DNA from: Planctomycetales bacterium
Lineage (GTDB): Bacteria; Planctomycetota; Planctomycetia; Pirellulales; Lacipirellulaceae
NCBI GenBank assembly: GCA_020427155.1
Contig: JAGQOW010000039.1
Span: 1-36,295 of the forward strand
DNA: 36,295 nt
Reading direction: 5' to 3'
In this document: positions 16,288 to 24,676 of the stretch, in pieces
Position numbering within the stretch: position 1 is the first letter of the stretch
How the letters are laid out: each line of letters opens with the position of its first letter
Made by a program: the position numbers and the translations under genes
Notes under the pieces: generated by a model
Told to the model about the DNA's origin: nothing
The model's database searches: none
The model's input: only the letters and a program-made list of their open reading frames with translations

Positions 16288-17886
16288 ATGACCACGGCAA
16301 TGACTGACCAACTCGAAAACTCAACCGGCGAATCTGAGTCTCCCCTAGAGCAGGCTCGGCGGGGGAAATTGGCGCGGCTTATCGAGTTGGGAATCGACCC
16401 CTGGGGCAGCCGGTTTGACGACCGGTCGATGATTGGCGACATTCGTGCCCGCTCTGCCGAAATCGTCTACCGTACCGAAGATGGCGCCGAGCACCCACTG
16501 CCCGATTTCGACAACGTCGCTGAAGACTTTAACTTCCGCCAATGGAAGGCAGATCTTGGCAAAGGCCAAATGGTCGGGCCGCAGGTACGCGCCGCCGGGC
16601 GAATCGTCTTGCACCGAGACAAGGGTAAGCTACATTTTATCGACATTCGCGACATGACCGGCGATCTGCAGTTGATGGTCGGCCAGAATCAAGTCGGCGA
16701 TGACTGGGCTATCGTCGAGCAACTCGACCTCGGCGACCTGATCGGCGTCGATGGCATGCTAGGCCGTAGCAACACGGGCGAGCTCTCGATCTTCGCCGAG
16801 CGGATCCACTTCCTGACCAAGTCGATCGAAACCCCGCCCGACAAGCACAGCGGGCTGCAAGATCCCGAGTTGCGCCAACGGATGCGGTATCTCGACCTGA
16901 TCCACACCGAAGGCATGCTGCCGCGATTCCTGGATCGCACGAAGATCGTCCGTTCGATTCGCGAGACACTCAACGCTCAAGGTTTCGTCGAGGTCGAAGG
17001 CCCCACGCTGCACTCGGTAGCTGGCGGCGCCGCGGCTCGCCCCTTCACCACCCACCACAATGCTCTCGACATCGATCTCACCTTGCGGATCGCATTGGAA
17101 CTGCACCTCAAGCGATTGATGGTCGGCGGCATCGAACGCGTCTACGAACTGGGCCGCGTCTACCGCAACGAGGGCATCGACCAAAGCCACAACCCCGAGT
17201 TTACCATGCTCGAGGTCTACCAGGCCTATGGCGACTACCGCTCGATGATGGACCTCACAGAACGCTGCATTTGCGGAGCGATCGACGCGACTGGGAAGGC
17301 GGGAGACTACAAACTCGCTTGGGCCGGCAAAACAATCGACTTCACTCCGCCGTTCGAGCGACGTACCTATGACGATCTCTTCCGCGAACACACTGGCGTC
17401 GATCCCACGGACAGCACTGCCATCGGCATCTTGGCCGAATCCCTGGACATCGAGATCGTAGGCCGACATCCTGACGTCATCAAAAACGACGTCTTCGAAG
17501 CGAAGGTCGAAGATGCGCTTGTGGGCCCCATCTTTGTAATCGACTACCCCAGCAGCATCTGCCCGCTGACCAAACGCAAACGTGACAATCCAGCGATCGC
17601 CGAGCGATTCGAGCTTTTCGTGCAAGGAATGGAAGTCGCCAACGCCTACACCGAGCTCAACGATCCCGACTTACAAGAAGAACTGTTCCGCACCCAACTC
17701 GCCGGGCTGAGCGAAGAAGATTCCATGGCCAAGATGGATACCGACTTTGTCCGCGCGCTCCGCTATGGCATGCCCCCCGCGGGCGGTTTGGGCATTGGCA
17801 TCGATCGGCTCATCATGCTGCTGACCAACACCCAATCGATCCGCGACGTTATCCTGTTCCCGTTGTTAAGACCAGAAAAAACGTGA
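16288..17886 (+). CDS. lysS: Lysyl-tRNA synthetase, class II
   Basis: 532 residues, slightly longer than the usual 490-510 because of an N-terminal extension. It attaches lysine to tRNA-Lys in the cytoplasm. The N-terminal OB-fold anticodon-binding domain holds VRAAGRIVLHRDKGKLHFIDIRD. The class II motifs are all present: motif 1 (EVEGPTLHSVAGGAAARPF), motif 2 (RVYRNEGIDQSHNPEFTMLE) and motif 3 (GGLGIGIDRLIMLLT), and the protein ends in the family's typical FPLLRPE. ATG 16288 begins MTTAMTDQ; a second in-frame ATG at 16300 is a possible alternative. A good promoter lies just upstream. The permease gene follows after 80 bases, with a long inverted repeat in the gap. Confidence 0.97.
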   Translation: MTTAMTDQLENSTGESESPLEQARRGKLARLIELGIDPWGSRFDDRSMIGDIRARSAEIVYRTEDGAEHPLPDFDNVAEDFNFRQWKADLGKGQMVGPQVRAAGRIVLHRDKGKLHFIDIRDMTGDLQLMVGQNQVGDDWAIVEQLDLGDLIGVDGMLGRSNTGELSIFAERIHFLTKSIETPPDKHSGLQDPELRQRMRYLDLIHTEGMLPRFLDRTKIVRSIRETLNAQGFVEVEGPTLHSVAGGAAARPFTTHHNALDIDLTLRIALELHLKRLMVGGIERVYELGRVYRNEGIDQSHNPEFTMLEVYQAYGDYRSMMDLTERCICGAIDATGKAGDYKLAWAGKTIDFTPPFERRTYDDLFREHTGVDPTDSTAIGILAESLDIEIVGRHPDVIKNDVFEAKVEDALVGPIFVIDYPSSICPLTKRKRDNPAIAERFELFVQGMEVANAYTELNDPDLQEELFRTQLAGLSEEDSMAKMDTDFVRALRYGMPPAGGLGIGIDRLIMLLTNTQSIRDVILFPLLRPEKT

Positions 17887-17891
17887 GATGG

Positions 17892-17930
17892 TTGATGGAT
17901 GAGGTTTAAGGAAAACACAACATCCATCAA
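17892..17930. repeat. 10-bp perfect inverted repeat after lysS
   Basis: TTGATGGATG (17892-17901) and CATCCATCAA (17921-17930) are exact reverse complements with a 19-base loop. They start six bases after the lysS stop and end 36 bases before the permease start. There is no T tract, so it is not a classical terminator; it could be an attenuating or processing hairpin or a binding site. Confidence 0.75.
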
Positions 17931-17966
17931 ACATGCCACATGAAACATTCTCCCAAGGATGGGTCC

Positions 17967-19526
17967 ATGTACAAGCTACTTCTCTGCTGGCGCTATTTGC
18001 GCACCCGCTACATCGCGCTGGTCTGCATTGTAAGCGTCATGCTCGGCGTGGCCACAATGATTGTGGTCAACAGTGTGATGGCCGGTTTTACCAATGAGAT
18101 GCAGGCCCGGCTCAACGGCATGTTAGGCGACCTGGTCTTTGAATGCCGCAGCATGGACGGCGTGGCCGACGCCGAGTTGCATATGGCAAAGATTCGCCAG
18201 GTGGCCGGCGATTCAGTCGTAGGTATGTCGCCCACGGTTTCTGTGCCGGCGCTGATGTATATCGATGTGCTTGGCCCCGATCGTCAAACGCAAGCAATGA
18301 CCAAACCGATCACCTTGGTCGGCATCGACGAATCGACCTACGCAGATGTTAGCGACTTCGACGATTACTTGCAGCATCCCGAGAACCGAAAGAAGCTGGA
18401 ATTCAAGCTGCGCGACGGCGGCTACGACGTCTACGACCATCAAGCAGCCGGCGATGCAAATGCCAAACCCCGCAAGCAATTGGAGCGCGCCGGCTGGCCC
18501 TATCGCCGCTACAAAGCTTCGGTGCTCAAACAGCGCGAGTTTGTCGTAGGGGCCGATCAGAGGTTTGCCCCCTCGCCAGAGAAAGAAGCACCTGCCGGCG
18601 ATCTCCTCCAAAACCCCTTTGCCGCCGCAGAAGGCGAGCAGCAAGGCCGCGACTTCGACCCCGCCACGGAGGAGCATATGGGGATCGTACTTGGCATCGG
18701 CACCTGCAGTTATCGCGGCTCCGATGGTACCGATCACTTCATTGCCCTGCCCGGCGACGACGTCAGGGTGAGTTTTCCGAAGGCCTCGCTCCCTCCCGAG
18801 GCGATCAGCGAGTTCTGTACGATCGTCGACGTCTATGAAAGCAAAATGAGTGAGTATGACGCGAATTTCGTCTTTGTACCAATCCGCGCTCTGCAACAAA
18901 GCCGAGGGATGGTCGATCCAACCACGGGCATCGGCAAGTTCACTTCGATCCAAATCAAGTTGCGTCCTGGCGCCGACGCCGACCAGATTCGCGACCGCAT
19001 TCGCGATGCCTTTCCTGCCCAACTTTACGTGGTTAGCACCTGGCGCGACAAGCAGGGCCCGCTATTGGCGGCGGTGCAAATGGAGCAAGCGGTGCTGAAT
19101 GTTTTGCTCTTCATGATCATTGCCGTTGCTGGCTTCGGCATCTTGGCGATCTTTACGATGATCGTCGTCGAGAAAACTCGCGACATCGGCATCCTCAAAT
19201 CGTTGGGGGCGTCGGGACGCGGAGTGATGGGAATCTTTCTGGGGTACGGTCTCAGCTTAGGAATCGTTGGCGCTGGGGTTGGCATGGCGCTCGGACTGCT
19301 ATTTGTGGCCAAAATCAACGAAATTGCCGACCTGTTGGGCCGACTTACTGGCCAGCCGGTGTTCGATCCTGCGGTTTATTACTTCTACAAGATTCCGACC
19401 ATCGTCAATCCGCATACGGTTGCCTGGATTTGTCTGGGCGCTGTCTGCATTGCTGTGTTGGCGAGCGTACTGCCCGCTCGCCGTGCAGCGAGGCTTCATC
19501 CCGTAAAGGCGCTAACCTATGAGTAG
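17967..19526 (+). CDS. LolC/LolE-like ABC transporter permease
   Basis: 519 residues from ATG 17967, chosen because AAGGA lies seven bases upstream; an ATG at 17940 is in frame but has no such site. Topology is that of the FtsX/MacB superfamily. One N-terminal membrane helix (YIALVCIVSVMLGVATMIVV) is followed by NSVMAGFTNEMQARLNGMLGDL, as in LolC/LolE. A large extracytoplasmic domain and three C-terminal helices follow, with the coupling region VEKTRDIGILKSLGAS between them. It ends LPARRAARLHPVKALTYE, the usual family C-terminus. It probably extracts lipoproteins from the inner membrane with the downstream ATPase. The extracytoplasmic domain is longer than in E. coli LolC/LolE (about 400 residues in total). 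Its stop overlaps the ATPase start by 8 bases. Confidence 0.87.
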   Translation: MYKLLLCWRYLRTRYIALVCIVSVMLGVATMIVVNSVMAGFTNEMQARLNGMLGDLVFECRSMDGVADAELHMAKIRQVAGDSVVGMSPTVSVPALMYIDVLGPDRQTQAMTKPITLVGIDESTYADVSDFDDYLQHPENRKKLEFKLRDGGYDVYDHQAAGDANAKPRKQLERAGWPYRRYKASVLKQREFVVGADQRFAPSPEKEAPAGDLLQNPFAAAEGEQQGRDFDPATEEHMGIVLGIGTCSYRGSDGTDHFIALPGDDVRVSFPKASLPPEAISEFCTIVDVYESKMSEYDANFVFVPIRALQQSRGMVDPTTGIGKFTSIQIKLRPGADADQIRDRIRDAFPAQLYVVSTWRDKQGPLLAAVQMEQAVLNVLLFMIIAVAGFGILAIFTMIVVEKTRDIGILKSLGASGRGVMGIFLGYGLSLGIVGAGVGMALGLLFVAKINEIADLLGRLTGQPVFDPAVYYFYKIPTIVNPHTVAWICLGAVCIAVLASVLPARRAARLHPVKALTYE

Positions 19527-20304
19527 TCTTCCGCAAACGACGCACTCTATACCGATTTCCAGAGGAATCAGGCCCCACCGCGCCTTGCCGGTTACGTCGT
19601 CGCCGCAGGCGGTTGAGCAAATGGCCACGTGCGGGCTTTTCAAAAGTTACCGCAAGGGCACGTTGGGCATTCCGGTGCTGCAGGGCATCGACTTCAGCGT
19701 ATACGAAGGAGAGTTCCTCTCGATCATCGGCCAGAGCGGCAGTGGCAAGAGCACCTTGCTGCACTTGTTGGGCACCTTGGATCGGCCCGACGCAGGCGAA
19801 GTTTGCTTCGAAGGCAACCGGATAGATAACTTGCCCGCCGCGAGTCGCGATCTCTTGCGCAATCGCTATTTCGGGATGGTGTTCCAATTCTATCATCTGC
19901 TACCAGAGTTGACCGCGCTCGAAAATGTCCTAACTCCCGCGTTGATTGCTGAGAGCATGTTCGGCTACTGGAGAAATCGCAAGCAGTATCGACGCCGGGC
20001 CGAGGAACTACTGGAGTTGGTTGGCCTGCGCGACCGGATGAAGCACAAACCTCGCGAGCTCTCCGGCGGCGAAATGCAGCGAGCCGCCATTGCGCGAGCC
20101 TTGCTGGCTGAGCCCAAGGTGCTGCTGGCCGACGAGCCTACGGGCAATCTCGACCGCGCCACGGGCGAACAAATCATGCAGGTTTTGGCCGAGTTGAACC
20201 GGGAGCAAAAGCTCACTATAGTCATGGTGACGCACGACGCCTGGATTGCCGAACAGGCCGACAGGGTGGTACGGCTGGTAGAAGGCCGGATTCAAGCGGC
20301 GTGA
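19519..20304 (+). CDS. LolD-like ABC transporter ATPase
   Basis: 261 residues. Nucleotide-binding motifs in order: Walker A GQSGSGKST, Q-loop VFQFYHLLPELT, signature LSGGE, Walker B VLLADEPTGNLD, and the switch His in MVTHD. This is the MacB/LolD/FtsE class. It starts inside the end of the permease gene (ATGAGTAG, 8-base overlap), so the two are translationally coupled and form one transporter. The first 35 or so residues (to about VEQMATCGLF) are an extension before the usual LolD start; an internal ATG at 19621 (MATCGLFKSYRKG) could be the real start, but the overlap favours 19519. It powers lipoprotein release or a related export step at the inner membrane. Confidence 0.9.
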   Translation: MSSLPQTTHSIPISRGIRPHRALPVTSSPQAVEQMATCGLFKSYRKGTLGIPVLQGIDFSVYEGEFLSIIGQSGSGKSTLLHLLGTLDRPDAGEVCFEGNRIDNLPAASRDLLRNRYFGMVFQFYHLLPELTALENVLTPALIAESMFGYWRNRKQYRRRAEELLELVGLRDRMKHKPRELSGGEMQRAAIARALLAEPKVLLADEPTGNLDRATGEQIMQVLAELNREQKLTIVMVTHDAWIAEQADRVVRLVEGRIQAA

Positions 20305-20391
20305 ACCTGGCGTTCTGTGTATGCGTCGTAAACAAGAGTACTGCGGCTTTCGTCATTCCTTGTTCGACATTCATCAATCGATAGCTTCCTC

Positions 20392-21249
20392 ATGTCTCGA
20401 CAGGTTTACATCAACGGCAAGTTCGTGCCCTCGGCCGAGGCGACGGTCAGCGTGTTCGATCACGGCTTGTTGTATGGCGACGGGGTGTTCGAGGGGCTGC
20501 GCAGCTATGGCGGCAAGGTGTTCCAGATCGAAGCACATGTGCGGCGGCTGTACGAGTCGGCGCTGGCCATCTGCCTGGAGATTCCGATGTCGCAAGCCGA
20601 GATGTGCGCGGCGATCGATCTGGCGGTGAAGACCAACGGCATCGACGACGGGTACATCCGCGCGGTGGTGACGCGCGGGGCGGGGACGCTGGGGCTCGAT
20701 CCCAACCGTTGCAGCAATCCGCAGGTGATCATCATTGCCGATGCGATCGCCCTCTATCCTCAGGAGTTGTACGAGAAAGGTTTGGAGATCATCACCGTCA
20801 GCGTGATTCGCAATCACCCAGCGGCGCTGAGCCCGCGGATCAAGTCGCTGAATTATCTGAACAACATTCTGGCGAAGATCGAAGGGCTGCGGGCCGGATG
20901 TATCGAAGCGCTGATGCTGAACCACAAGGGGGAAGTGGCCGAGTGCACGGGCGACAATGTCTTTCTGGTGCGCGACGGCCGGTTGCTGACGCCGCCGCTC
21001 GATGCGGGTATTCTCTCTGGTATCACTCGCGATGTTGTTGTCGAGCTAGCTAGCAAAGCCGGCATTGAAGTGCTCAAGGTGCCGCTTACAAAGCACGACG
21101 TCTATGTCGCCGACGAGTGTTTTCTGACGGGCACGGCGGCCGAGATTATCCCGGTCGTCAAAGTCGACGAACGCTCGATCGGAACGGGCAAGCCGGGGCC
21201 GATGACCCGCTCGCTGACCGAGAAGTTCCACGAACTGGTGCGAACTTAG
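20392..21249 (+). CDS. ilvE: Branched-chain amino acid aminotransferase-type class IV PLP enzyme
   Basis: 285 residues, typical of IlvE-like class IV aminotransferases. It starts MSRQVYINGKFVPSAEATVSVFDHGLLYGDGVFEGLR, the usual N-terminal strand and YGDG(V/A)FEG motif. SPRIKSLNYLNNILAK carries the PLP-binding lysine, EVAECTGDNVFLV holds the conserved E/xN phosphate-site residues, and SGITRDVV and DECFLTGTAAEIIPV follow. It would transaminate Leu, Ile and Val with 2-oxoglutarate in the cytoplasm; D-amino acid or aminodeoxychorismate-related activities in the same fold are less likely but not excluded. It lies 87 bases after the ABC ATPase and is convergent with the following secreted-protein gene. 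Confidence 0.9.
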   Translation: MSRQVYINGKFVPSAEATVSVFDHGLLYGDGVFEGLRSYGGKVFQIEAHVRRLYESALAICLEIPMSQAEMCAAIDLAVKTNGIDDGYIRAVVTRGAGTLGLDPNRCSNPQVIIIADAIALYPQELYEKGLEIITVSVIRNHPAALSPRIKSLNYLNNILAKIEGLRAGCIEALMLNHKGEVAECTGDNVFLVRDGRLLTPPLDAGILSGITRDVVVELASKAGIEVLKVPLTKHDVYVADECFLTGTAAEIIPVVKVDERSIGTGKPGPMTRSLTEKFHELVRT

Positions 21250-21257
21250 GTCGTCGG

Positions 21258-21274
21258 CGGCCTTGGTGCGGCCG
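21258..21274. terminator. GC-rich hairpin between convergent ilvE and secreted-protein genes
   Basis: CGGCC / GGCCG 5-bp stem with a seven-base loop, between the convergent stops at 21249 and 21294. There is no strong T tract, so it is a weak terminator candidate. Confidence 0.3.
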
Positions 21275-21293
21275 AGGCATTTCGTTTGGCTTG

Positions 21294-22088
21294 TTATTTG
21301 GATTGCCCGCGGACGACTTCTTTGTACGTGCGGCTGGCGACGAAGTCTTCGTTGTTGACTTTCTCGAAGCTGGTCAGGTAGCGGGCCGTTTGTTCGAGTC
21401 GCGCTCGATCTTCGCGCGACAGCCGCCAGGTGAACAGGTGGGTGGCACGCACCGCGGTGGTTTCGGATTCGACGGTGCGGCGGATTTCGACGGGGACGAC
21501 TCCGTGAGACTGGAGGGCGGCGTTGAGCTTGAGCCGCGGTCCGGGAGGCGGCGTGCTGTGCATCATCGCGTTGAGCTTGGTGTACCAATCGGTGAATTCC
21601 CGATACTGGGCCAATGCGGCGGCGTTCTCGGCAGGGACGGTTGCTACTCGATATTGCCAGATGTCGCTCGTCAGGCTCAGCGTGCCCGACTCTTCGTCGA
21701 ATTGCTCTTCGAACTGCGGGTCGGCCGAAAACTTCAGCAGCGGCTCTTCTTGCTCGGCTGCCCAGCGGGTGAGCTTTTTCATCAGGCCGTCGATTCGTTT
21801 GGTCGACACTTCCGTACGCTGCTTCTCGCGAACGTCGAGCAGAATGAACTGCCCGGGGTGCGAGGCGCTGGGAGCTCGAAAGACGATGATCTGCTCGGGC
21901 GCCTGCGAGTAGTCGTACACGGTCCCCGAGTCGAAGAGGGTGACATTGTGGCTGAGCGGCTCGGTAGCATCGCCGGCGTAGACGTCGGTCTCGATGCGTA
22001 GCTCTTCGCCAATCGCCAGCTGGCTGGCATGGAGTAGCGCGAGGAAGAACAGGGTGGAGACGGCCAGGGCAAAGCGGTTGGCGAACAT
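21294..22088 (-). CDS. Secreted hypothetical protein
   Basis: 264 residues. N-terminal signal peptide (MFANRFALAVSTLFFLALL, cleavage near AIG or GEE). The remainder is a soluble, mixed domain: ETDVYAGDATEPLSHNVTLFDSG, IVFRAP, GQFILLDV, a helical part with GLMKKLTRWAAEQEE, IWQYRVATVPA, and a C-terminal beta/helix part with FTWRLSREDRARLEQTARYL. I do not recognise the family by name; from memory similar proteins occur across planctomycetes. Location after export is probably periplasmic. The ATG at 22088 precedes the signal peptide directly. It is divergent from the DUF3303 gene. Confidence 0.72.
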   Translation of the reverse strand: MFANRFALAVSTLFFLALLHASQLAIGEELRIETDVYAGDATEPLSHNVTLFDSGTVYDYSQAPEQIIVFRAPSASHPGQFILLDVREKQRTEVSTKRIDGLMKKLTRWAAEQEEPLLKFSADPQFEEQFDEESGTLSLTSDIWQYRVATVPAENAAALAQYREFTDWYTKLNAMMHSTPPPGPRLKLNAALQSHGVVPVEIRRTVESETTAVRATHLFTWRLSREDRARLEQTARYLTSFEKVNNEDFVASRTYKEVVRGQSK

Positions 22089-22215
22089 GACGGGCCTTCT
22101 GTACGGGGCTCAACAGGGATTTCGAGGGTGCTGGAGGATACGCGGGGCCTGGTTGACTGTAAACGTCGGTTGGTGCTAGCAAGGTTGATTGGCCGCTATC
22201 CGAGTTCGAGGGTTC

Positions 22216-22224
22216 TGGTAGAAT
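22216..22224 (+). promoter_or_regulatory. Extended -10 promoter (TGGTAGAAT) of the DUF3303 gene
   Basis: TG-N-TAGAAT fits an extended -10 element. It overlaps the first ATG of the open frame (22223), which therefore cannot be the start, and lies 55 bases before the ATG at 22280. No good -35 is seen. The same nine bases recur at 34966. Confidence 0.5.
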
Positions 22225-22279
22225 GCTCGACTTCTTCAATCGTCTCGTTCGCTGGTTTCGAAACTGGAGGTTCGCGGGT

Positions 22280-22552
22280 ATGAAATTCATGGTTACTTTT
22301 GCGCTGACCCACCGCGACTACAAAGAGCGCGTGGCCCGTTTTCTGGAGACCGGTGCACCACCGCCGGAGGGCGCAGAGATGCTGGGTCGGTGGTTTACGG
22401 CCAGTCACAACAAGGGGTTCATGCTGGTCGAAACAGACAAGTCGGACACGCTTTTTCGTTGGACATCGGAATGGGCGGACCTGATTGACTTTCAAATCGA
22501 ACCGGTCGTCACCGAAGACACTGCCGCAGCGATTCTTCAAGAGTTGAGGTAG
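22280..22552 (+). CDS. DUF3303-like small protein
   Basis: 90 residues from ATG 22280: MKFMVTFALTHRDYKERVARFLETG, then PPEGAEMLGRWFTASHNKGFMLVETDKSDTLFRW and IDFQIEPVVTEDTAAAIL. This is the ferredoxin-like alpha/beta pattern of DUF3303, small soluble proteins of unknown function resembling dimeric alpha-beta barrel proteins. GGAGG nine bases upstream supports this start; the frame is open to 22223 but that ATG lies inside the putative -10 element. It stands alone, between a divergent secreted-protein gene and the GntR promoter. Confidence 0.75.
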   Translation: MKFMVTFALTHRDYKERVARFLETGAPPPEGAEMLGRWFTASHNKGFMLVETDKSDTLFRWTSEWADLIDFQIEPVVTEDTAAAILQELR

Positions 22553-22713
22553 GCGGGCAGGCCGCGCCGTGGGCACCTACAGGCTTGCCCAGCCGTGTTG
22601 GCCCTGGTACGCCGCTGCTACTGCCGGGCAAGCCGGACCGTGCGGCCTCGGTTTGCAGCCTCGGGGGGCGGGCAGTTTCTCCGTAAAAATACTTGCTTTC
22701 TGGTGTGAAATAG

Positions 22714-22742
22714 TTGACATAGCATTCCAGAGTAGGTATGAT
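22714..22742 (+). promoter_or_regulatory. Near-consensus sigma-70 promoter of the first GntR operon
   Basis: TTGACA (22714-22719), a 17-base spacer and TATGAT (22737-22742): a consensus -35, optimal spacing, and one mismatch in the -10. Transcription would start near 22749, about 40 bases before the GntR start. Confidence 0.85.
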
Positions 22743-22762
22743 GCGTTCTGCTGGAATACCAG
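22724..22762 (+). promoter_or_regulatory. Candidate GntR operator region overlapping the promoter
   Basis: Two arms ATTCCAG (22724-22730) and CTGGAAT (22751-22757) are exact reverse complements with 20 bases between them, bracketing the -10. The right arm is part of a palindrome CTGG-AATA-CCAG (22751-22762) covering the predicted start of transcription. The 17 bases 22746-22762 match 14 of 17 with an element in the promoter of the second GntR gene. Autorepression by the first regulator is the simplest reading. Confidence 0.65.
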
Positions 22763-22787
22763 TGGGACACCTCGCGGGGGGCAGGTG

Positions 22788-23573
22788 ATGGCAGCGGCGA
22801 GTTTGACACAAAAAGCTTATCGCCATTTGCAGCAACAACTGTCTGGCGGCATCTTGCTGCCAGGGGCAGTCGTTTCGGAAAAGCAGGTGGCTTCTCAGCT
22901 CGGTATCAGCCGAACGCCGGTCGGGCAAGCGATCCGGCAGCTTGTCTCAGAAGGGCTGATGGAACAGGTTCCCCGTTATGGAACGGTCGTGAAGGAGATC
23001 ACGCGGCAAGACATCGAAGAGTTGTACGAACTTCGCGAAGCGATGGAGCCGTATGCGGCACGCAAGGCGGCCGAGAGCATTAGCCGAGCGCAGCTGGATC
23101 AGCTGGCGATTCTGTGCCAATCGACCGAGCAGTTGGCAAACGACATGGACGAGCAGGGGGCCGACGCGCTGGAAGGCGATGCGCTGCGAGAGTTTCTGTC
23201 GACCGATCTGGCGTTTCATCTCTACATCCTGCGGGCGGCGGCCAACCAGCGGATGTTGAAGATCGTGCGCGATTCGCGATTTGTTTCGCGGGTGTTCCGC
23301 ACTCGTCGGGCACGGCACGACCGCAAGATGGTGCACGCTGCCTGCCAATGCCACCGCGAGATCTACGAAGCGCTTTGCGCGCACGACGGCGCAGCTTCGG
23401 CCGAGCGGATGTTGCGACATATTGTCAAGTCGAAGGAAGAGACCCTGGCCTTTATCGATCGTGAGAAGCGAAACCTGTCGGCGAGTGAGGCGTTTTTTTC
23501 GTTGGACCTGAGCGAAGAACTCCGCGAGCAGCTTGCCCGGCTGGAGGTATTCTCGGAAGGTGGCACGGAATGA
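22788..23573 (+). CDS. GntR family transcriptional regulator (FCD/FadR type), left copy
   Basis: 261 residues from ATG 22788. The N-terminal winged helix-turn-helix (about residues 5-75) has VVSEKQVASQLGISRTPVGQAIRQLVSEGL with the recognition helix SRTPVGQAIRQL and wing PRYGTVVKE. The C-terminal FCD all-helical domain has the metal/ligand residues DLAFHLYIL, CHREIYEAL and MLRHIV. FCD regulators bind a small carboxylic acid or sugar acid and release DNA. The open frame runs back to 22569 but would cross the promoter; a G-rich stretch and AGG precede the chosen ATG. Its stop overlaps the DUF1559 start by four bases (ATGA), so the regulator heads an operon with it. It is a close paralogue of the gene at 32197-32940. 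Confidence 0.92.
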   Translation: MAAASLTQKAYRHLQQQLSGGILLPGAVVSEKQVASQLGISRTPVGQAIRQLVSEGLMEQVPRYGTVVKEITRQDIEELYELREAMEPYAARKAAESISRAQLDQLAILCQSTEQLANDMDEQGADALEGDALREFLSTDLAFHLYILRAAANQRMLKIVRDSRFVSRVFRTRRARHDRKMVHAACQCHREIYEALCAHDGAASAERMLRHIVKSKEETLAFIDREKRNLSASEAFFSLDLSEELREQLARLEVFSEGGTE

Positions 23574-24676
23574 CAACGCGATTTTCAGGACATGAGAGTC
23601 AAATGGATACTCAGCATCGGAACCTAAGGAAAACAGGAAGCACGCCTCGGCGCAAGAACCTGCGAGCGAGGAGGGCTTTGCTGCTGCGCGGACGTGCGGG
23701 CTTTACCCTGGTAGAGTTGCTGGTCGTGATCGCCATTATCGGAGTGCTGGTGGCGCTGCTGTTGCCTGCCGTGCAAGCAGCGCGGGAAGCGGCGCGCGCC
23801 TCGAAGTGCAAGAACAACCTGCGCCAGATTGGCATCGGCATTTTGAACTTCGAGGCGCAGGAAGAGCATTTTCCGACAGGGGGTTACATACCCTACGCGA
23901 ACAAGTCGCGTACCGATCCGGCAAACGGGGCGATGAGCCTGAGTCTACACGTCCATATTTTGCCTTTCGTCGAGCAACAAACGCTGTATGACCAGTTTGG
24001 GCGAATTCCCAATAGCAAGCTGCTGCTGGGCTACGAGTACAACAAGCATATTGCGCTCAATCCGGTGGACTTGTATTTCTGCCCCAGCAATGGCGAAGAG
24101 TATCGGCGAGGCCGGTTCGTATCCGGGCAAGTCAACGGCGAAGACACCTACACCCAGCACTACAACGGGATTGGGGGCCCTAAGTATCACCCGGCGGTCG
24201 ATATCCCGGGCTACAAGGAGGCTGACGCGTACTATACGGATGATTTTCCGCCGGCCGAGTTTGGCGGGCCGAAATGTTCTAGCGACAATCGGGGAGGCTT
24301 TTCGAAGCTCGGCATCTTCTTTCCGAACTCGGAAGTACGGATGGGGCAAATTACCGATGGCACGTCGATGACGTTTATGGTGGGCGAGCGGACGCTGGGA
24401 GAGACGGCTTGGACGGCCGGGCTTAGCAATTCGAGGACCTGGCCGTGTGATGCCACCGGCTTCAAGAACATCGGGTTGAGTATCAATACCTGCGACGAAT
24501 CGATAAGCAATTGCTCGCAGTATAAGAACGAACGTCCGATGGGGAGCCATCACCAGGGCGGAGCTCACTTTTTGTACTGCGATGCTTCGGTTCGATTCCT
24601 GTCGGAAACTGCTGACCTGGCGGTTTTGCAAGCCATGTCGACGCGCAGCTATGGGGAGCTGATCGATGTCAAGTAG
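23570..24676 (+). CDS. DUF1559 prepilin-like protein
   Basis: 368 residues. After a basic N-terminal leader of about 44 residues comes the type IV prepilin-like cleavage site AG|FTLVELLVVIAIIGVLVALLL with the conserved Glu at +5, then LPAVQAAREAARASKCKNNLRQIG, the hallmark of planctomycete DUF1559 proteins. The C-terminal part holds GQITDGTSMTFMVGERT and the usual end GGAHFLYCDASVRFLSE. The family is hugely expanded in planctomycetes and thought to form pseudopilus-like or surface structures; function is not established. GGAAGG lies nine bases upstream. The start overlaps the GntR stop (ATGA) and its end overlaps the next gene by 11 bases. Confidence 0.93.
   Translation: MTTRFSGHESQMDTQHRNLRKTGSTPRRKNLRARRALLLRGRAGFTLVELLVVIAIIGVLVALLLPAVQAAREAARASKCKNNLRQIGIGILNFEAQEEHFPTGGYIPYANKSRTDPANGAMSLSLHVHILPFVEQQTLYDQFGRIPNSKLLLGYEYNKHIALNPVDLYFCPSNGEEYRRGRFVSGQVNGEDTYTQHYNGIGGPKYHPAVDIPGYKEADAYYTDDFPPAEFGGPKCSSDNRGGFSKLGIFFPNSEVRMGQITDGTSMTFMVGERTLGETAWTAGLSNSRTWPCDATGFKNIGLSINTCDESISNCSQYKNERPMGSHHQGGAHFLYCDASVRFLSETADLAVLQAMSTRSYGELIDVK

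Noticed and set aside
24653..24658. GGGGAG as an independent internal start signal
   Set aside because: It is best explained as the Shine-Dalgarno of the coupled lipoprotein gene inside the DUF1559 end.
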